In this document: positions 25,700 to 34,558 of the stretch, piece by piece
Numbering within the stretch: position 1 is the stretch's first letter
Layout of the letters: every line of letters starts with the position of its first letter
Program-made: the position numbers and the translations under genes
The notes under the pieces: generated by a model
What the model was told of the DNA's origin: nothing
Databases searched by the model: none
What the model saw: the letters and a program-made list of their open reading frames with translations, nothing else
DNA from: Emcibacter sp.
GTDB lineage: Bacteria; Pseudomonadota; Alphaproteobacteria; Sphingomonadales; Emcibacteraceae
Reading direction: 5' to 3'
Length of the DNA: 64,000 nucleotides
Assembly: GCF_963675455.1 (NCBI RefSeq)
Contig: NZ_OY776217.1
Location: 2,280,001-2,344,000, forward strand

Positions 25700-26645
25700 A
25701 AAAAAACGACAGTCGTTCAGCCTGTATTTTGCAACCTTCGCCCTGGTGCTCCTGTTGCCTGCAATGGGTTGGGCCGAACCTGTGGACAGCCGTGATGTCA
25801 ACTCCCAACAAAAAGAGAGCGTCGCAGCTGAAAAACAGTTGGCCGAGAAAATCGAGACACTGGATAAACCGCTCTATACACCCTTTATTGAGCGGTTTTT
25901 GCTGGATGAGGTAAAAAGCCTCAATCTCCGGCTGGAGCGGCAACGGGCGGAAATCGCTGAAAAAATGGCCTCGAGCCAGTTACGCATTTCCGATCTGGCC
26001 ATGTCCTATGTGACCGATGCGGTGACCTATTTCTTCTATCTGATTACAGGCATTACCACTCTGATGGTGATTGTCGGCTGGACGTCCCTGCGCGATATCC
26101 GGTCCAAAGCCGAAGGCCTGGCCAACAAACGGATCAGCAAGGTGACCGAGGATTATGAATCGCGACTGCAAAATATCGAGGATGAACTGCGGCAGAAATC
26201 CCGGCGAATTGCGGAAAATCATGAGGAAATAGAAAAAACAAACGAGATTCATTCATTGTGGCTGAAAGCCTCACAGGAAACGTTGCCCGAGGCTAAAATC
26301 TCTGTCTATGACCAGATCCTCATGCAGCGACCCGACGATGTAGAGGCTATGACATACAAGGCTGATGCCGTACTTCAGCTTGATGAACCATTCTGGGCGC
26401 TGAGCCTGTGCAACAGGGCTCTGAACTATGATCCCGAGAATGCCAATGCCTATTACCAGCGGGCCGGAGCAAAGACCAGTCTCGGCTATATCGAGGAGGC
26501 CCTCGAGGATCTTGAACAGGCCTGTTCCATGTCAGAACCCTATCGGGACGAAGCGACAACAGACCGGGCCTTTGATGACCTGAGGGGCATGGATGAATTC
26601 CGTAATATTATCGCAAAAAGCCAGAAGGTCAGGGACGGGGAATGA
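25689..26645 (+). CDS. Membrane-anchored TPR protein of the ectoine operon, function unknown
   Basis: A 318-residue protein I cannot assign to a named family. It has a signal peptide (1-29, ending GWAE) and a hydrophobic membrane segment (about 112-133, YFFYLITGITTLMVIVGW). Next comes a charged coiled coil (about 140-187) and a C-terminal TPR-like region (about 195-305) ending in the DLRGMDEFRNII pattern common after TPRs. It overlaps the aspartokinase gene by 11 bases and the symporter gene by 4, so all three are probably translationally coupled. A structural, sensing or partner role for the symporter is inference. The start at 25689 gives a proper signal peptide. Confidence 0.8.
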   Translation: MLHRKKRQSFSLYFATFALVLLLPAMGWAEPVDSRDVNSQQKESVAAEKQLAEKIETLDKPLYTPFIERFLLDEVKSLNLRLERQRAEIAEKMASSQLRISDLAMSYVTDAVTYFFYLITGITTLMVIVGWTSLRDIRSKAEGLANKRISKVTEDYESRLQNIEDELRQKSRRIAENHEEIEKTNEIHSLWLKASQETLPEAKISVYDQILMQRPDDVEAMTYKADAVLQLDEPFWALSLCNRALNYDPENANAYYQRAGAKTSLGYIEEALEDLEQACSMSEPYRDEATTDRAFDDLRGMDEFRNIIAKSQKVRDGE

Positions 26646-28054
26646 TCACCAGTTTTGTAGTTTTTTTGTTGATGTTTCTCGGCATTGGCATTTTATCGGC
26701 CTTTAAAGCCACCGGAAAGAAAAATGACTATTATCTGGCAGGGCGTCATGTGGCGCCGTGGCTTGCCGGACTATCTGCTGTGGCCACAAACAACAGCGGC
26801 TTCATGTTCATCGGCGTAATCGGTTTTACCTACAGCACCGGCCTGGCCGCAATCTGGCTGATGGTAGGCTGGATCCTGGGTGATTTTCTCGCCTCTCTGT
26901 TTGTTCATAAAAGACTGCGCGAGGTTTCTGCCAGCGTCAACGAGGTCAGTTTTGGTGGAGCGTTGAGCAGATGGGACGGCGGGTTTCAGCCGACGTTCCG
27001 GAAAATTGCCGCCCTGATCACCATTATCTTCCTGGGGGCCTATGCGGCGGCACAATTCAAGGCTGGGGGCAAGGCCCTGCACAGTCTTTTGGGCTGGGAT
27101 CTGCAGACCGGTGCCATTGTCGGCAGCCTGATTGTCGCCGTTTACTGTTTGTCGGGCGGGATCCGGGCCTCGATCTGGACCGATGCGGCCCAGTCTATCG
27201 TGATGATTGTGGCGATGGCGTTACTCCTGGTGGTCACAACAGTGCATTTCGGTGGACCCGCCGACGCCTGGGACCAGATGAATGAAATTCCGGGCTTTCT
27301 CTCTCTCTACCCCGAGGGCAGTCTGTTTCAGCCGGAATGGTTGTCTTTTGGCTTATTTGTGACCGGCTGGTTGTTTGCCGGTTTGAGTGTCATCGGCCAG
27401 CCCCATATCATGGTACGCTTCATGGCGCTGGATAGTCCGGAACATCTGAGCAGGACCCGGGTCTATTATTACGGCTGGTTCACGGTTTTTTACGCCATGG
27501 CGACAATGGTTGGGCTATTGTCCCGGCTTTATATCACTGATGCTTCCGGCTTTGATGCGGAACTGGCATTGCCGACCATGGCCATGGAGATGCTGCCACC
27601 GGCGCTTGTCGGGCTCGTGCTGGCTGGTATATTTGCCGCCACCATGTCGACAGCAGACTCCCTGATCCTCAGTTGTTCCGCCGCCGTGACCCATGACCTT
27701 TTTTCCCATCGGGTGGAAAATATCTGGCTCATCAAATGCGCCACTCTGATCGTCACCCTGCTGGCATTATGGATTGCGCTCACCGATCAGCAAAGCGTCT
27801 TTCGCCTGGTGATTGCCGCCTGGTCAGTTTTGGCTTCTGCTTTTGCGCCGCTGCTGATCCTGAAAAGCCTGGGGCGGCGCATTCCGGAACGGCTGGCAAT
27901 TGCGATGCTGCTGGTCGGTGTTGCAGTGGACCTCTTGTGGATAAGGGCAGGCTGGAATGCCTATATCTATGAAGGCATGCCGGGAATCCTGTCCGGCCTC
28001 ACTGTCTGGGTATCGGTTACCTGGCTGGGAAGAAAGAGTGCGGTCTCGTACTAG
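26642..28054 (+). CDS. Sodium/solute symporter (SSS family), putative compatible-solute transporter
   Basis: A 470-residue inner-membrane protein with about 12-13 hydrophobic segments. Family features are DYYLAGRHVAPWLAGLSAVATNNSG, seen as YYLAGR and ATNNSGFMFIG, and the TMSTADSLIL motif typical of PutP-like carriers. Its start overlaps the TPR-protein stop (ATGA). Being last in the ect operon suggests sodium-coupled uptake of ectoine/hydroxyectoine or a related solute, as SSS carriers do in some other ect clusters; the substrate is inferred. Confidence 0.88.
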   Translation: MITSFVVFLLMFLGIGILSAFKATGKKNDYYLAGRHVAPWLAGLSAVATNNSGFMFIGVIGFTYSTGLAAIWLMVGWILGDFLASLFVHKRLREVSASVNEVSFGGALSRWDGGFQPTFRKIAALITIIFLGAYAAAQFKAGGKALHSLLGWDLQTGAIVGSLIVAVYCLSGGIRASIWTDAAQSIVMIVAMALLLVVTTVHFGGPADAWDQMNEIPGFLSLYPEGSLFQPEWLSFGLFVTGWLFAGLSVIGQPHIMVRFMALDSPEHLSRTRVYYYGWFTVFYAMATMVGLLSRLYITDASGFDAELALPTMAMEMLPPALVGLVLAGIFAATMSTADSLILSCSAAVTHDLFSHRVENIWLIKCATLIVTLLALWIALTDQQSVFRLVIAAWSVLASAFAPLLILKSLGRRIPERLAIAMLLVGVAVDLLWIRAGWNAYIYEGMPGILSGLTVWVSVTWLGRKSAVSY

Positions 28055-28375
28055 CTTCTGGCTGTCTTCCGCAGTGGTAATTTAAACGCGTATGAAGTGC
28101 GCAAAATCTGCGCGTTTTTTCTTCAATTTTATTAAAATACTGGCAAGCTCCGGTGCCTCTCCGGTCACACCAATCTCTGAGCTTGGTTGCAATTTTTCCC
28201 TTTATTTTTATCCTGAAAATGAAGAGAAAATATTACCCTACAGGTGGCTCAGGACCAGAACTTCAAGATGTTTATTCCATAACTGGTTGCGGAATGCAGT
28301 TCCGACCACAAGGTTTGGGTTCACTTGAAAAGGTGAATATAAAAACTTGTCGTCGGGTATGTTCCTGGGGAAAAT
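28055..28375. other. Intergenic region after the ectoine operon
   Basis: It holds the terminator listed at 28084-28120. I see no gene in the rest; the open frames at 28092-28328 and 28153-28383 lack ribosome sites and family features. Confidence 0.55.
28084..28120 (+). terminator. Intrinsic terminator of the ectoine operon
   Basis: AAACGCG (28084-28090) pairs with CGCGTTT (28111-28117), with an alternative inner GCGCA/TGCGC stem and a T-run to 28120. Confidence 0.75.
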
Positions 28376-29617
28376 TCAGATGATTGTCTGATCTCTCAAT
28401 TCTTTGATATCGGCCTCGGTATAACCAAGCTGTGTAAGTATCTCGTCGGTTTGTTCACCGAGTTGCGGCGGGCGGGCCTTTATGCCGCCCCGGGTATATG
28501 ACAATTTAACCGGCAGGTCCGGCACTGGTGCCGGGTGAGGTAATCCCGGGAAGGAAACCTGCTGGAAGATATTCATGGCGCTGACCTGGGGATGATCAAG
28601 AGCCTCTTGGGGCGTAAGAACCTTTCCCGCCGGCAGACCTGCTTCTTCCAGTCTGGCAAGAGTCTCCTCAGTTGTCAGATTCCGACACCAGTCAGCCACC
28701 ACCTCGCAGATCTCGTTGGCATGATCTCCACGACTTTGGTCCGTGGCGTAAGCCGGATTGTCCAGCCAGTCTTCGCGGCCGATAAGCCGGGCCAGTCTTC
28801 GGAACAGGCCATTTCCTACTGTATGGACCAGGATGAAACCATCCCCGGTTTCGAAGACGTCTGAAGGGGCGGATGTCTGAACTCGATTGCCGGTGCCGAT
28901 ACGGTTTTTCCCGGTTACTCCCTGTTCAATGAGATGGGAGGCGAAAACACTCATGGCGGTGCCCATCAGGCTTGTATCAACCTGCTGACCCCTGCCGCTG
29001 GACTTTTTTTCCATCAATGCGGCAAGAGTACCGAATGCGCCGAGAACGGCGGTAGTGTAATCCACATAGGGCGCTGCTGCCTTGACCGGGTGGCCGGGGG
29101 TACCGGTGATATGCATGGCGCCTGACATGGCTTGCCCGATCCCGTCAAACCCGCCTTTTCCCGAATAGGGGCCGGAGGTGCCAAAAGCGGTAACATTGGT
29201 CAGTATGATGTCGCTTTTGAGGGCTGTCAGGCTGTCATAGTCCAGCCCAAGTTTATGGAGCGCAGCGGGGGGCATGCTGCAGACGACAACATCAGCTGTT
29301 TTGACCAGCTCACGGACGATGTTGCGCCCTTCTTCGCTGGACAGGTCAAGTGTCAGGCTTTTCTTGTTGCAGGCTGTTTGAAAAAATACGCCCCCTTCGG
29401 TGGGGGCAGGACCATCGGTCAGCGGCGCGATATAGCGGTCTTCCCCGCCTGAGGGCTTTTCTATGCGGATGATCTCTGCGCCGAGATAGCCGAGAAGTGT
29501 GGCGCAATAAGGCCCGGCGACGTAGCGTCCGAAATCCAGCACCCGAATGTCGGACAGTAGCCCTGCGCGGGGCTCTCTTTCGGAGGGTTTCTCGTCTGCT
29601 GTATTATCGCTGCTCAT
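28376..29617 (-). CDS. CaiB/BaiF (class III) CoA transferase
   Basis: A 413-residue family III CoA transferase that moves CoA between carboxylates. The N-terminal VLDFGRYVAGPYCATLLG, seen as GRYVAGPYCATLLG, and IRIEKPSGGEDRY bind CoA. The catalytic Asp is D158 in GGFDGIGQAMSGAM. A C-terminal tail with PPQLGEQTDEIL is typical. It is divergent from an acyl-CoA dehydrogenase gene with a TetR-type palindrome between them. The likely role is CoA activation of a carboxylate intermediate of the large catabolic cluster. Confidence 0.93.
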   Translation of the reverse strand: MSSDNTADEKPSEREPRAGLLSDIRVLDFGRYVAGPYCATLLGYLGAEIIRIEKPSGGEDRYIAPLTDGPAPTEGGVFFQTACNKKSLTLDLSSEEGRNIVRELVKTADVVVCSMPPAALHKLGLDYDSLTALKSDIILTNVTAFGTSGPYSGKGGFDGIGQAMSGAMHITGTPGHPVKAAAPYVDYTTAVLGAFGTLAALMEKKSSGRGQQVDTSLMGTAMSVFASHLIEQGVTGKNRIGTGNRVQTSAPSDVFETGDGFILVHTVGNGLFRRLARLIGREDWLDNPAYATDQSRGDHANEICEVVADWCRNLTTEETLARLEEAGLPAGKVLTPQEALDHPQVSAMNIFQQVSFPGLPHPAPVPDLPVKLSYTRGGIKARPPQLGEQTDEILTQLGYTEADIKELRDQTII

Positions 29618-29710
29618 TGTGTCCCGCTCCGGCTGTCAGTCTGGTATTTTCGTCTGTTCTATGTGTGTGAATAATGTCTACCAGAAAAAAAAGTTTCACG
29701 AAATAAAAAA

Positions 29711-29726
29711 TACAGTCAGGATTGTT
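29711..29726. promoter_or_regulatory. TetR-type operator, copy 1
   Basis: TACA-GTCAGGAT-TGTT with A-tract and T-tract flanks, between the divergent CoA transferase and acyl-CoA dehydrogenase genes. Consensus of the seven copies: AACA-N8-TGTT, ideal form AACARTCWWGAYTGTT. Confidence 0.75.
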
Positions 29727-29862
29727 TTTTTATATGGCAACAGTGATAATCTGTGATAAAAGATCCCCTGAAGTAACTGATCCGGGTGAAATAATATTCC
29801 ACGTCGCAGATGGAACCCGGCGGTTCGGCAGAATGACTATAAAATAAATACAGGAAAAAATC

Positions 29863-31023
29863 ATGGACTTTCAACTGACAGAAGATCAGGCCAACCTTCA
29901 GGAAGCAGCACGGAAGTTTGCCCGTAGCGAGTTGCCGGAAATTGCCCGGCAACTGGAAGAGAACAATACACCTCCGGGACGTGATCTTATCAAGACCTAT
30001 GCCAGTATGGGATTTCTGGGGATGAATGTTCCCGAAAGCTTGGGGGGTATGGGACTTGGCAATGTGGATGCCCTGATTGTTCTGGAAGAGTTTGCCAAGA
30101 TCTCCTCCGCTGTAGCGTTTCCGATTTTTGAATCTTGCGTCGGGCCGGTGAAGGCCATCGAACGATTTGCGCCTGCTTCACTGGTGGAGAAGGTAGTGCC
30201 GGCAGTTTGTGCGGGTAAACTGGTTGTCGCTGTGTCCATGTCTGAACCGGAAGCCGGCTCAGCTCTGACGGATTTAAAAACCCGCGGGGAGATCAGAGGG
30301 GACAAGGTGGTGCTCAACGGGACAAAAAGATGGTGTTCCGGTGGCGGGCATGCGGATGGATATGTGGTCTATTGCCGTCTTTCCGATGAACCGGGCGCAA
30401 AAGGCATTGGCGCGGTGTATGTGGAAAAAGAGGCGGAAGGTCTGTCCTTTGGCGCCAATGAAGAATTGATGGGGTTTCGAGGCATACCATCGTCAGATAT
30501 CTATCTGGATGATGTGGCTATGCCCCTAGATCATATTATCGTTCCGGCAGGCGGGTTTGGGAAACTGATGGCGGCCTTTGACCTGGAACGGTGCGGTAAT
30601 GCTACCATGGCGTTGGGGCAGGGGTCTGGTGCCCTGGAGGATGTCCTTGACTATGTTCAGGAGCGCCACCAGTTCGGTAAACCGCTGGTGGATTTTCAGG
30701 CTGTACAAATGAAGCTGGCGGATATGAAAATGAAAACCGATGCTGCCCGCTTGCTAATTCACCGTGCGGCGTCCAATGCGGAAAATAATCTGCCCAGTAT
30801 CCTCGATTCATCGCTTGGCAAATGTTTCGCCAACCAGATTGCCCGGGAAGTCGCTGGCGATGCCATGCAGTTGATGGGGGCTTACGGCTATTCCAAGGAA
30901 TATAATATGGAACGACGTCTCAGGGACAGCTGGGGCTGGGGTATTGCCGGCGGAGCCATTGATATCCAGAAGATAAATATTGCCAGTGCTATGGTCGGCC
31001 GAAGGTTTGATCAGCGTCGTTGA
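29863..31023 (+). CDS. Acyl-CoA dehydrogenase
   Basis: A 386-residue FAD enzyme oxidising an acyl-CoA to the 2-enoyl-CoA. FAD/substrate motifs include VAVSMSEPEAGSALTDLKT, LNGTKRWCSGG, RHQFGKPLVDFQAVQMKLADM (seen as QFGKPLVDFQ) and QLMGAYGYSKEYNMERRLRD. The usual late catalytic Glu (EGT motif) is replaced by GGA. E242 in FDLERCGNA lies where isovaleryl-CoA dehydrogenase carries its catalytic Glu, so a branched or bulky acyl substrate is plausible. AGGAAAAAATC precedes the ATG. Confidence 0.92.
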   Translation: MDFQLTEDQANLQEAARKFARSELPEIARQLEENNTPPGRDLIKTYASMGFLGMNVPESLGGMGLGNVDALIVLEEFAKISSAVAFPIFESCVGPVKAIERFAPASLVEKVVPAVCAGKLVVAVSMSEPEAGSALTDLKTRGEIRGDKVVLNGTKRWCSGGGHADGYVVYCRLSDEPGAKGIGAVYVEKEAEGLSFGANEELMGFRGIPSSDIYLDDVAMPLDHIIVPAGGFGKLMAAFDLERCGNATMALGQGSGALEDVLDYVQERHQFGKPLVDFQAVQMKLADMKMKTDAARLLIHRAASNAENNLPSILDSSLGKCFANQIAREVAGDAMQLMGAYGYSKEYNMERRLRDSWGWGIAGGAIDIQKINIASAMVGRRFDQRR

Positions 31024-31029
31024 TGGTTG

Positions 31030-31380
31030 TTAGCCGACAGGCGTATCCAGCAGAACCTCAATCATATTGTTGGTGATGCGTATCTCGTAGGCACAGATCG
31101 GGGTAAACGCAGGTTTTCCGAGCACACTGCCGTCCCGCATGTCAAAGGATGCGCCATGCAGCGGGCAGATCAGGCGGTGTTTGCGCATCTTGCCCCCTTC
31201 CAGCGCGGCAATGGCATGGGAACAAAGGTTTTCAACGGCATAAAACTCCCCGTCTTTGGTGTGACAGATCAGAATGCTTTTTCCGGCCACATCAAACGCT
31301 TTGTTTGTACCTTGTTCAATTGCCGATATCTGGGCAACCTGAACGAAGTTCTTTTGATTTTCGTTCATATCCTGAGGCAT
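31030..31380 (-). CDS. Rieske-type [2Fe-2S] ferredoxin
   Basis: A 116-residue soluble Rieske protein. Cluster ligands are C53/H55 (CSHA) and C72/H75 (CPLHGA). Such ferredoxins feed electrons to ring-hydroxylating oxygenases; three oxygenase alpha subunits are encoded nearby and no reductase is seen in the window. The start at 31380 has AGGGAAAAACA upstream; the longer open frame has no ribosome site. Divergent from the SDR gene with operator copy 2 between them. Confidence 0.92.
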   Translation of the reverse strand: MPQDMNENQKNFVQVAQISAIEQGTNKAFDVAGKSILICHTKDGEFYAVENLCSHAIAALEGGKMRKHRLICPLHGASFDMRDGSVLGKPAFTPICAYEIRITNNMIEVLLDTPVG

Positions 31381-31442
31381 TGTTTTTCCCTGTTTATCTG
31401 TTTTGTCTGTTGCAAGGGGAGCATATTTGCATAAATATAACA

Positions 31443-31458
31443 AACAGGACAGAATGTT
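31443..31458. promoter_or_regulatory. TetR-type operator, copy 2
   Basis: AACA-GGACAGAA-TGTT with a T-rich right flank, between the divergent Rieske ferredoxin and SDR genes. Confidence 0.7.
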
Positions 31459-31478
31459 TTTTATTTAAGAGGAAAATT

Positions 31479-32132
31479 ATGAAGACGTGCATGATACTCG
31501 GGGCGGGTCCTGGCCTTGGACAGGCTCTTGCGAACTGTTTTTGCAGGGAAGGATTTCATGTGTTTCTTGTCGCGAGAGACAAGGGGCGTCTCGATGATCA
31601 GGTAGAGGCCCTTTCCCGAAAGGGGTATACCGCAAGTTCAATTGTATGCGACCTGACCAAGCCGGAACAGTTAGTGCAAATGTGCACCCGGTTTATGGAG
31701 AAGCACGAGGCACCTGACATTCTTGTTTATAACGCCTTCAGACGGCTGGCTGGGACGGCGCCGGACATGGAACTGGACGATACCATCAATGTATTTAACG
31801 TCAATGTCTGGGGAGCTGTGCGAACTGTGCAGTTCTTTTATCCTGGGATGAAAAAGCGCGGGCACGGCACCATTCTTGTGACAGGTGGTGGCGCAGCAAT
31901 TGATCTCTGGCCAGAGCTTGTGCCACTGGGGATGTCAAAGGCGGCCTTGCGCAATTATTGCCTAAATCTTGCCGAGACGGCAATCAAGGACGGCGTACAT
32001 GTGGCCACTGTCACGATCTGCGGGCATATCCGGGCCGGAGGCCGGTATGACCCCGGGGAGATAGCTGAGGTTTATCTTTCCCTACACCGGCAAACTCCGG
32101 ACTTCTGGCAGGGGGAATATCTTTTTAAATAA
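31479..32132 (+). CDS. Divergent short-chain dehydrogenase (SDR) lacking the catalytic Tyr
   Basis: A 217-residue Rossmann protein. The cofactor loop is GAGPGLGQA, and the NAG-type motif reads VYNAFRR. The Lys of the YxxxK motif is kept, but the Tyr position is Leu (PLGMSK), and the preceding Ser region reads LVTGGGAA. It therefore belongs to an atypical SDR group or has lost classical dehydrogenase chemistry. AGAGG precedes the ATG at 31479. It lies between operator copies 2 and 3 and just before the first Rieske oxygenase gene. Confidence 0.85.
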   Translation: MKTCMILGAGPGLGQALANCFCREGFHVFLVARDKGRLDDQVEALSRKGYTASSIVCDLTKPEQLVQMCTRFMEKHEAPDILVYNAFRRLAGTAPDMELDDTINVFNVNVWGAVRTVQFFYPGMKKRGHGTILVTGGGAAIDLWPELVPLGMSKAALRNYCLNLAETAIKDGVHVATVTICGHIRAGGRYDPGEIAEVYLSLHRQTPDFWQGEYLFK

Positions 32133-32134
32133 AA

Positions 32135-32150
32135 AACAAACAAGACTGTT
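32135..32150. promoter_or_regulatory. TetR-type operator, copy 3
   Basis: AACA-AACAAGAC-TGTT flanked by A6 and T5-T7 tracts, about 100 bases before the first Rieske oxygenase gene. It suggests a promoter for the operon 32246-40359. Confidence 0.75.
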
Positions 32151-32245
32151 TTTATTTTTTTCAGGGTATGATATGAAGATATCCAGACTCGACGGGGAGT
32201 GATCGGTTCGCCCGGACTTTCCCGAAATTAGGGAGCTTGAGCATA

Positions 32246-33556
32246 ATGAAAGTGAAAAGAGTGACTCCTGATGAAAGTCCTTTCACACCAGTGGATAAAG
32301 CTCCGGAACCCGAGCTTGGGACCGGAATAATTGCCAAGGAAAGATATACTTCTGCTGAGTTTATGCAGCAGGAGTGGGATCAAATGTGGTCCAAAGTCTG
32401 GCTGATGGCCGGGCGCGAAGACGACATCCCCGAACCAGGTGACTATATTGCCTGTGAAATGGGGCGGGAGCCCGTTCTTGTTGTTCGCCAGCAGGATGGC
32501 AGTGTCAGGGCCTTTTATAATGTCTGCCAGCATCGTGGAAACCAGCTTCGGGATACCGGAATTGGCAATGCGGACAGTTTCATGTGTGCCTATCATCATT
32601 GGGATTTTCATCTGGATGGCACCATAAAGGATATTCCCGACCTGGAGACCTTCCCGCAGGGCGCACCCTGCAGCGGCCTTACGGAACTGCCCTGCGATGT
32701 CTGGGGGAGCTGGGTCTGGTATAGCCTGGACCCGGATGTGGAACCTCTTCGAGACTATCTTAATGTGATTCCACAGCATCTTGATCCCTATAATTTCGAC
32801 AAAATGGTCATGACCAGGGATCTTACAGTTGTCTGGGAGTGTAACTGGAAGGCAGCCGTGGATGCTTTCAACGAAACCTATCATGTGCAGGGTATCCATC
32901 CACAACTTCTTTGGCATCTCAATGATCAGGATGTGCAGATTGACTGCTATGATAAACACAGCCGCTATATGGTGCCTTTTGGCACGCTGAGCCCGCGTGT
33001 CAATCAGCGACCGCCGGAAATTCCCGCAGGGATCAAGGAAATGATGATCGAGGCCGGTATGGATCCGGCAGACTATGACGGCCGGGTTCTGGACATAAGG
33101 CTGGATATTCAGAAGTTTATGCGCGAGAACGGGGAAAGTCAGGGTAAGGATTTTTCGAGACTAAATGATGACCAACTGACAGATGATTATCATTATTTCA
33201 TATTTCCAAACATCACCATGAATATCCATGCCACCAGCGTGATGTTGTTCCGCCAGCGACCTCATGAAACCGATCCTAACAAGATGTATTTTGATATTCA
33301 GACCTATGTTCTGCCGGGCAAGGATGACGAAGTTCCCGAACGGCCTGAGCATGCCACATATAATTTTGGGGATAAATCCTGCGGACTGGTGATTGACCAG
33401 GATGCCCATAATCTTCCCGGCGTGCAGAAAGGAATGAATTCCAAGGGTTACAGGGGATTGTGGTTGTCTGATCAGGAGCTGAGGATCCGGCATTTTCACA
33501 AGACAATTGATGATTATATCTACGGTCCGGGCAAAAAGCCTTCCGGGGCGCTGTAG
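32246..33556 (+). CDS. Rieske non-haem iron oxygenase, alpha subunit (1)
   Basis: A 436-residue oxygenase component. The Rieske ligands are C94/H96 (CQHRGN) and C114/H117 (CAYHHW); the mononuclear iron His are H213 and H218 (ETYHVQGIHP). The residue bridging the two metal sites is Glu (E210) instead of the usual Asp, as in carnitine/glycine-betaine monooxygenase-type enzymes. No beta subunit gene is adjacent, so an alpha-only oligomer is likely. The ATG at 32246 has GGGAG 10 bases upstream. First gene of an operon with 2-oxoacid dehydrogenase genes. Substrate unknown. Confidence 0.93.
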   Translation: MKVKRVTPDESPFTPVDKAPEPELGTGIIAKERYTSAEFMQQEWDQMWSKVWLMAGREDDIPEPGDYIACEMGREPVLVVRQQDGSVRAFYNVCQHRGNQLRDTGIGNADSFMCAYHHWDFHLDGTIKDIPDLETFPQGAPCSGLTELPCDVWGSWVWYSLDPDVEPLRDYLNVIPQHLDPYNFDKMVMTRDLTVVWECNWKAAVDAFNETYHVQGIHPQLLWHLNDQDVQIDCYDKHSRYMVPFGTLSPRVNQRPPEIPAGIKEMMIEAGMDPADYDGRVLDIRLDIQKFMRENGESQGKDFSRLNDDQLTDDYHYFIFPNITMNIHATSVMLFRQRPHETDPNKMYFDIQTYVLPGKDDEVPERPEHATYNFGDKSCGLVIDQDAHNLPGVQKGMNSKGYRGLWLSDQELRIRHFHKTIDDYIYGPGKKPSGAL

Positions 33557-33576
33557 GAACAGGGAGTACAGGGTAT

Positions 33577-34557
33577 ATGTCTTTGACACAGGACGATTTG
33601 AAGCGGGCCTATCGGCAGATGGTTACCATCCGCATGTTCGAGGAACGATTGCATGATGAAATCCCCAGGGGTGAAATTGCCGGCTTTACTCATTTATATG
33701 CCGGGCAGGAAGCCGTCGCGGTGGGCGTTTGCGAGCATCTGACCGACAGTGACTATATCATCAGTACTCACCGCGGGCATGGTCATTGCCTGGCAAAGGG
33801 GTGCGATGTGAAGGGCATGATGAAGGAAATTTACGGCCGTGCCGGGGGGATTTGCAACGGCAAGGGCGGATCCATGCATATCGCCGATCTTGAAAAGGGA
33901 ATGCTGGGCGCTAACGGGATTGTAGGCGGCGGGCCACCCATCGCAGTGGGGGCTGCTATTGCGGCCAAGCTTGAGGAACAGGGACATATAGCTGTTGCTT
34001 TCGGGGGGGACGGTAGTTGTAACCAGGGTACTGTCTTCGAGGCGATGAACATGGCGGTTGTGCTTGATGTTCCAGTTGTCTTTGTCTTTGAGAATAATGG
34101 ATATTCCGAGCACACCGGCTTTGACTATTCGGTGGGCAGCAAGGATATAGCCAGCCGTTGTGCCGCTTTTGGCATGAGGGCGGAAAAGGGAGATGGAAGC
34201 GACTTCTTTGCCGTGCATGAACTGATGGGGGATATTTTCGATCATGTCAGGAACGGAAAGGGCCCGGCGGCAGTGGAGCTGCGCACCACGAGATATTATG
34301 GGCATTTCGAGGGAGATCCGATGAACTACCGGGCAGACGGAGAGGTGGAAGAGCACCGCAAGAGCATGAACTGCCTGATAAATTTCCGCAACCATGTTCT
34401 GGACAGGAAGCTGCTGAAAGCCAGCGACCTCGACAAGATTGAGAAAGAAGTTGCGGGCCTGATTAACGAGGCTGTGGACGAAGCCAGGGCTGCGCCGCCA
34501 CCAGCGCCGGAAACTCTCATGACCGATGTATATATTACTTACGAGGGGGGACTCTGA
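33577..34557 (+). CDS. 2-oxoacid/acetoin dehydrogenase E1 alpha subunit
   Basis: A 326-residue thiamine-diphosphate subunit of the PdhA/AcoA type. The ThDP motif runs from GDG (144-146) to NN (173-174). Also seen are STHRGHGH and GGICNGKGGSMHIAD. With the E1 beta subunit encoded next, it decarboxylates a 2-oxoacid or cleaves acetoin and passes the acyl group to E2. The length (about 325) fits the shorter AcoA/PdhA forms. Its place between two oxygenase genes suggests a specialised substrate rather than housekeeping pyruvate. Confidence 0.92.
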   Translation: MSLTQDDLKRAYRQMVTIRMFEERLHDEIPRGEIAGFTHLYAGQEAVAVGVCEHLTDSDYIISTHRGHGHCLAKGCDVKGMMKEIYGRAGGICNGKGGSMHIADLEKGMLGANGIVGGGPPIAVGAAIAAKLEEQGHIAVAFGGDGSCNQGTVFEAMNMAVVLDVPVVFVFENNGYSEHTGFDYSVGSKDIASRCAAFGMRAEKGDGSDFFAVHELMGDIFDHVRNGKGPAAVELRTTRYYGHFEGDPMNYRADGEVEEHRKSMNCLINFRNHVLDRKLLKASDLDKIEKEVAGLINEAVDEARAAPPPAPETLMTDVYITYEGGL

Positions 34558-34558
34558 C

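Noticed and set aside
28092..28328. Open frames after the ectoine operon
   Set aside because: The first starts inside the terminator hairpin, and neither has a ribosome site or family features.
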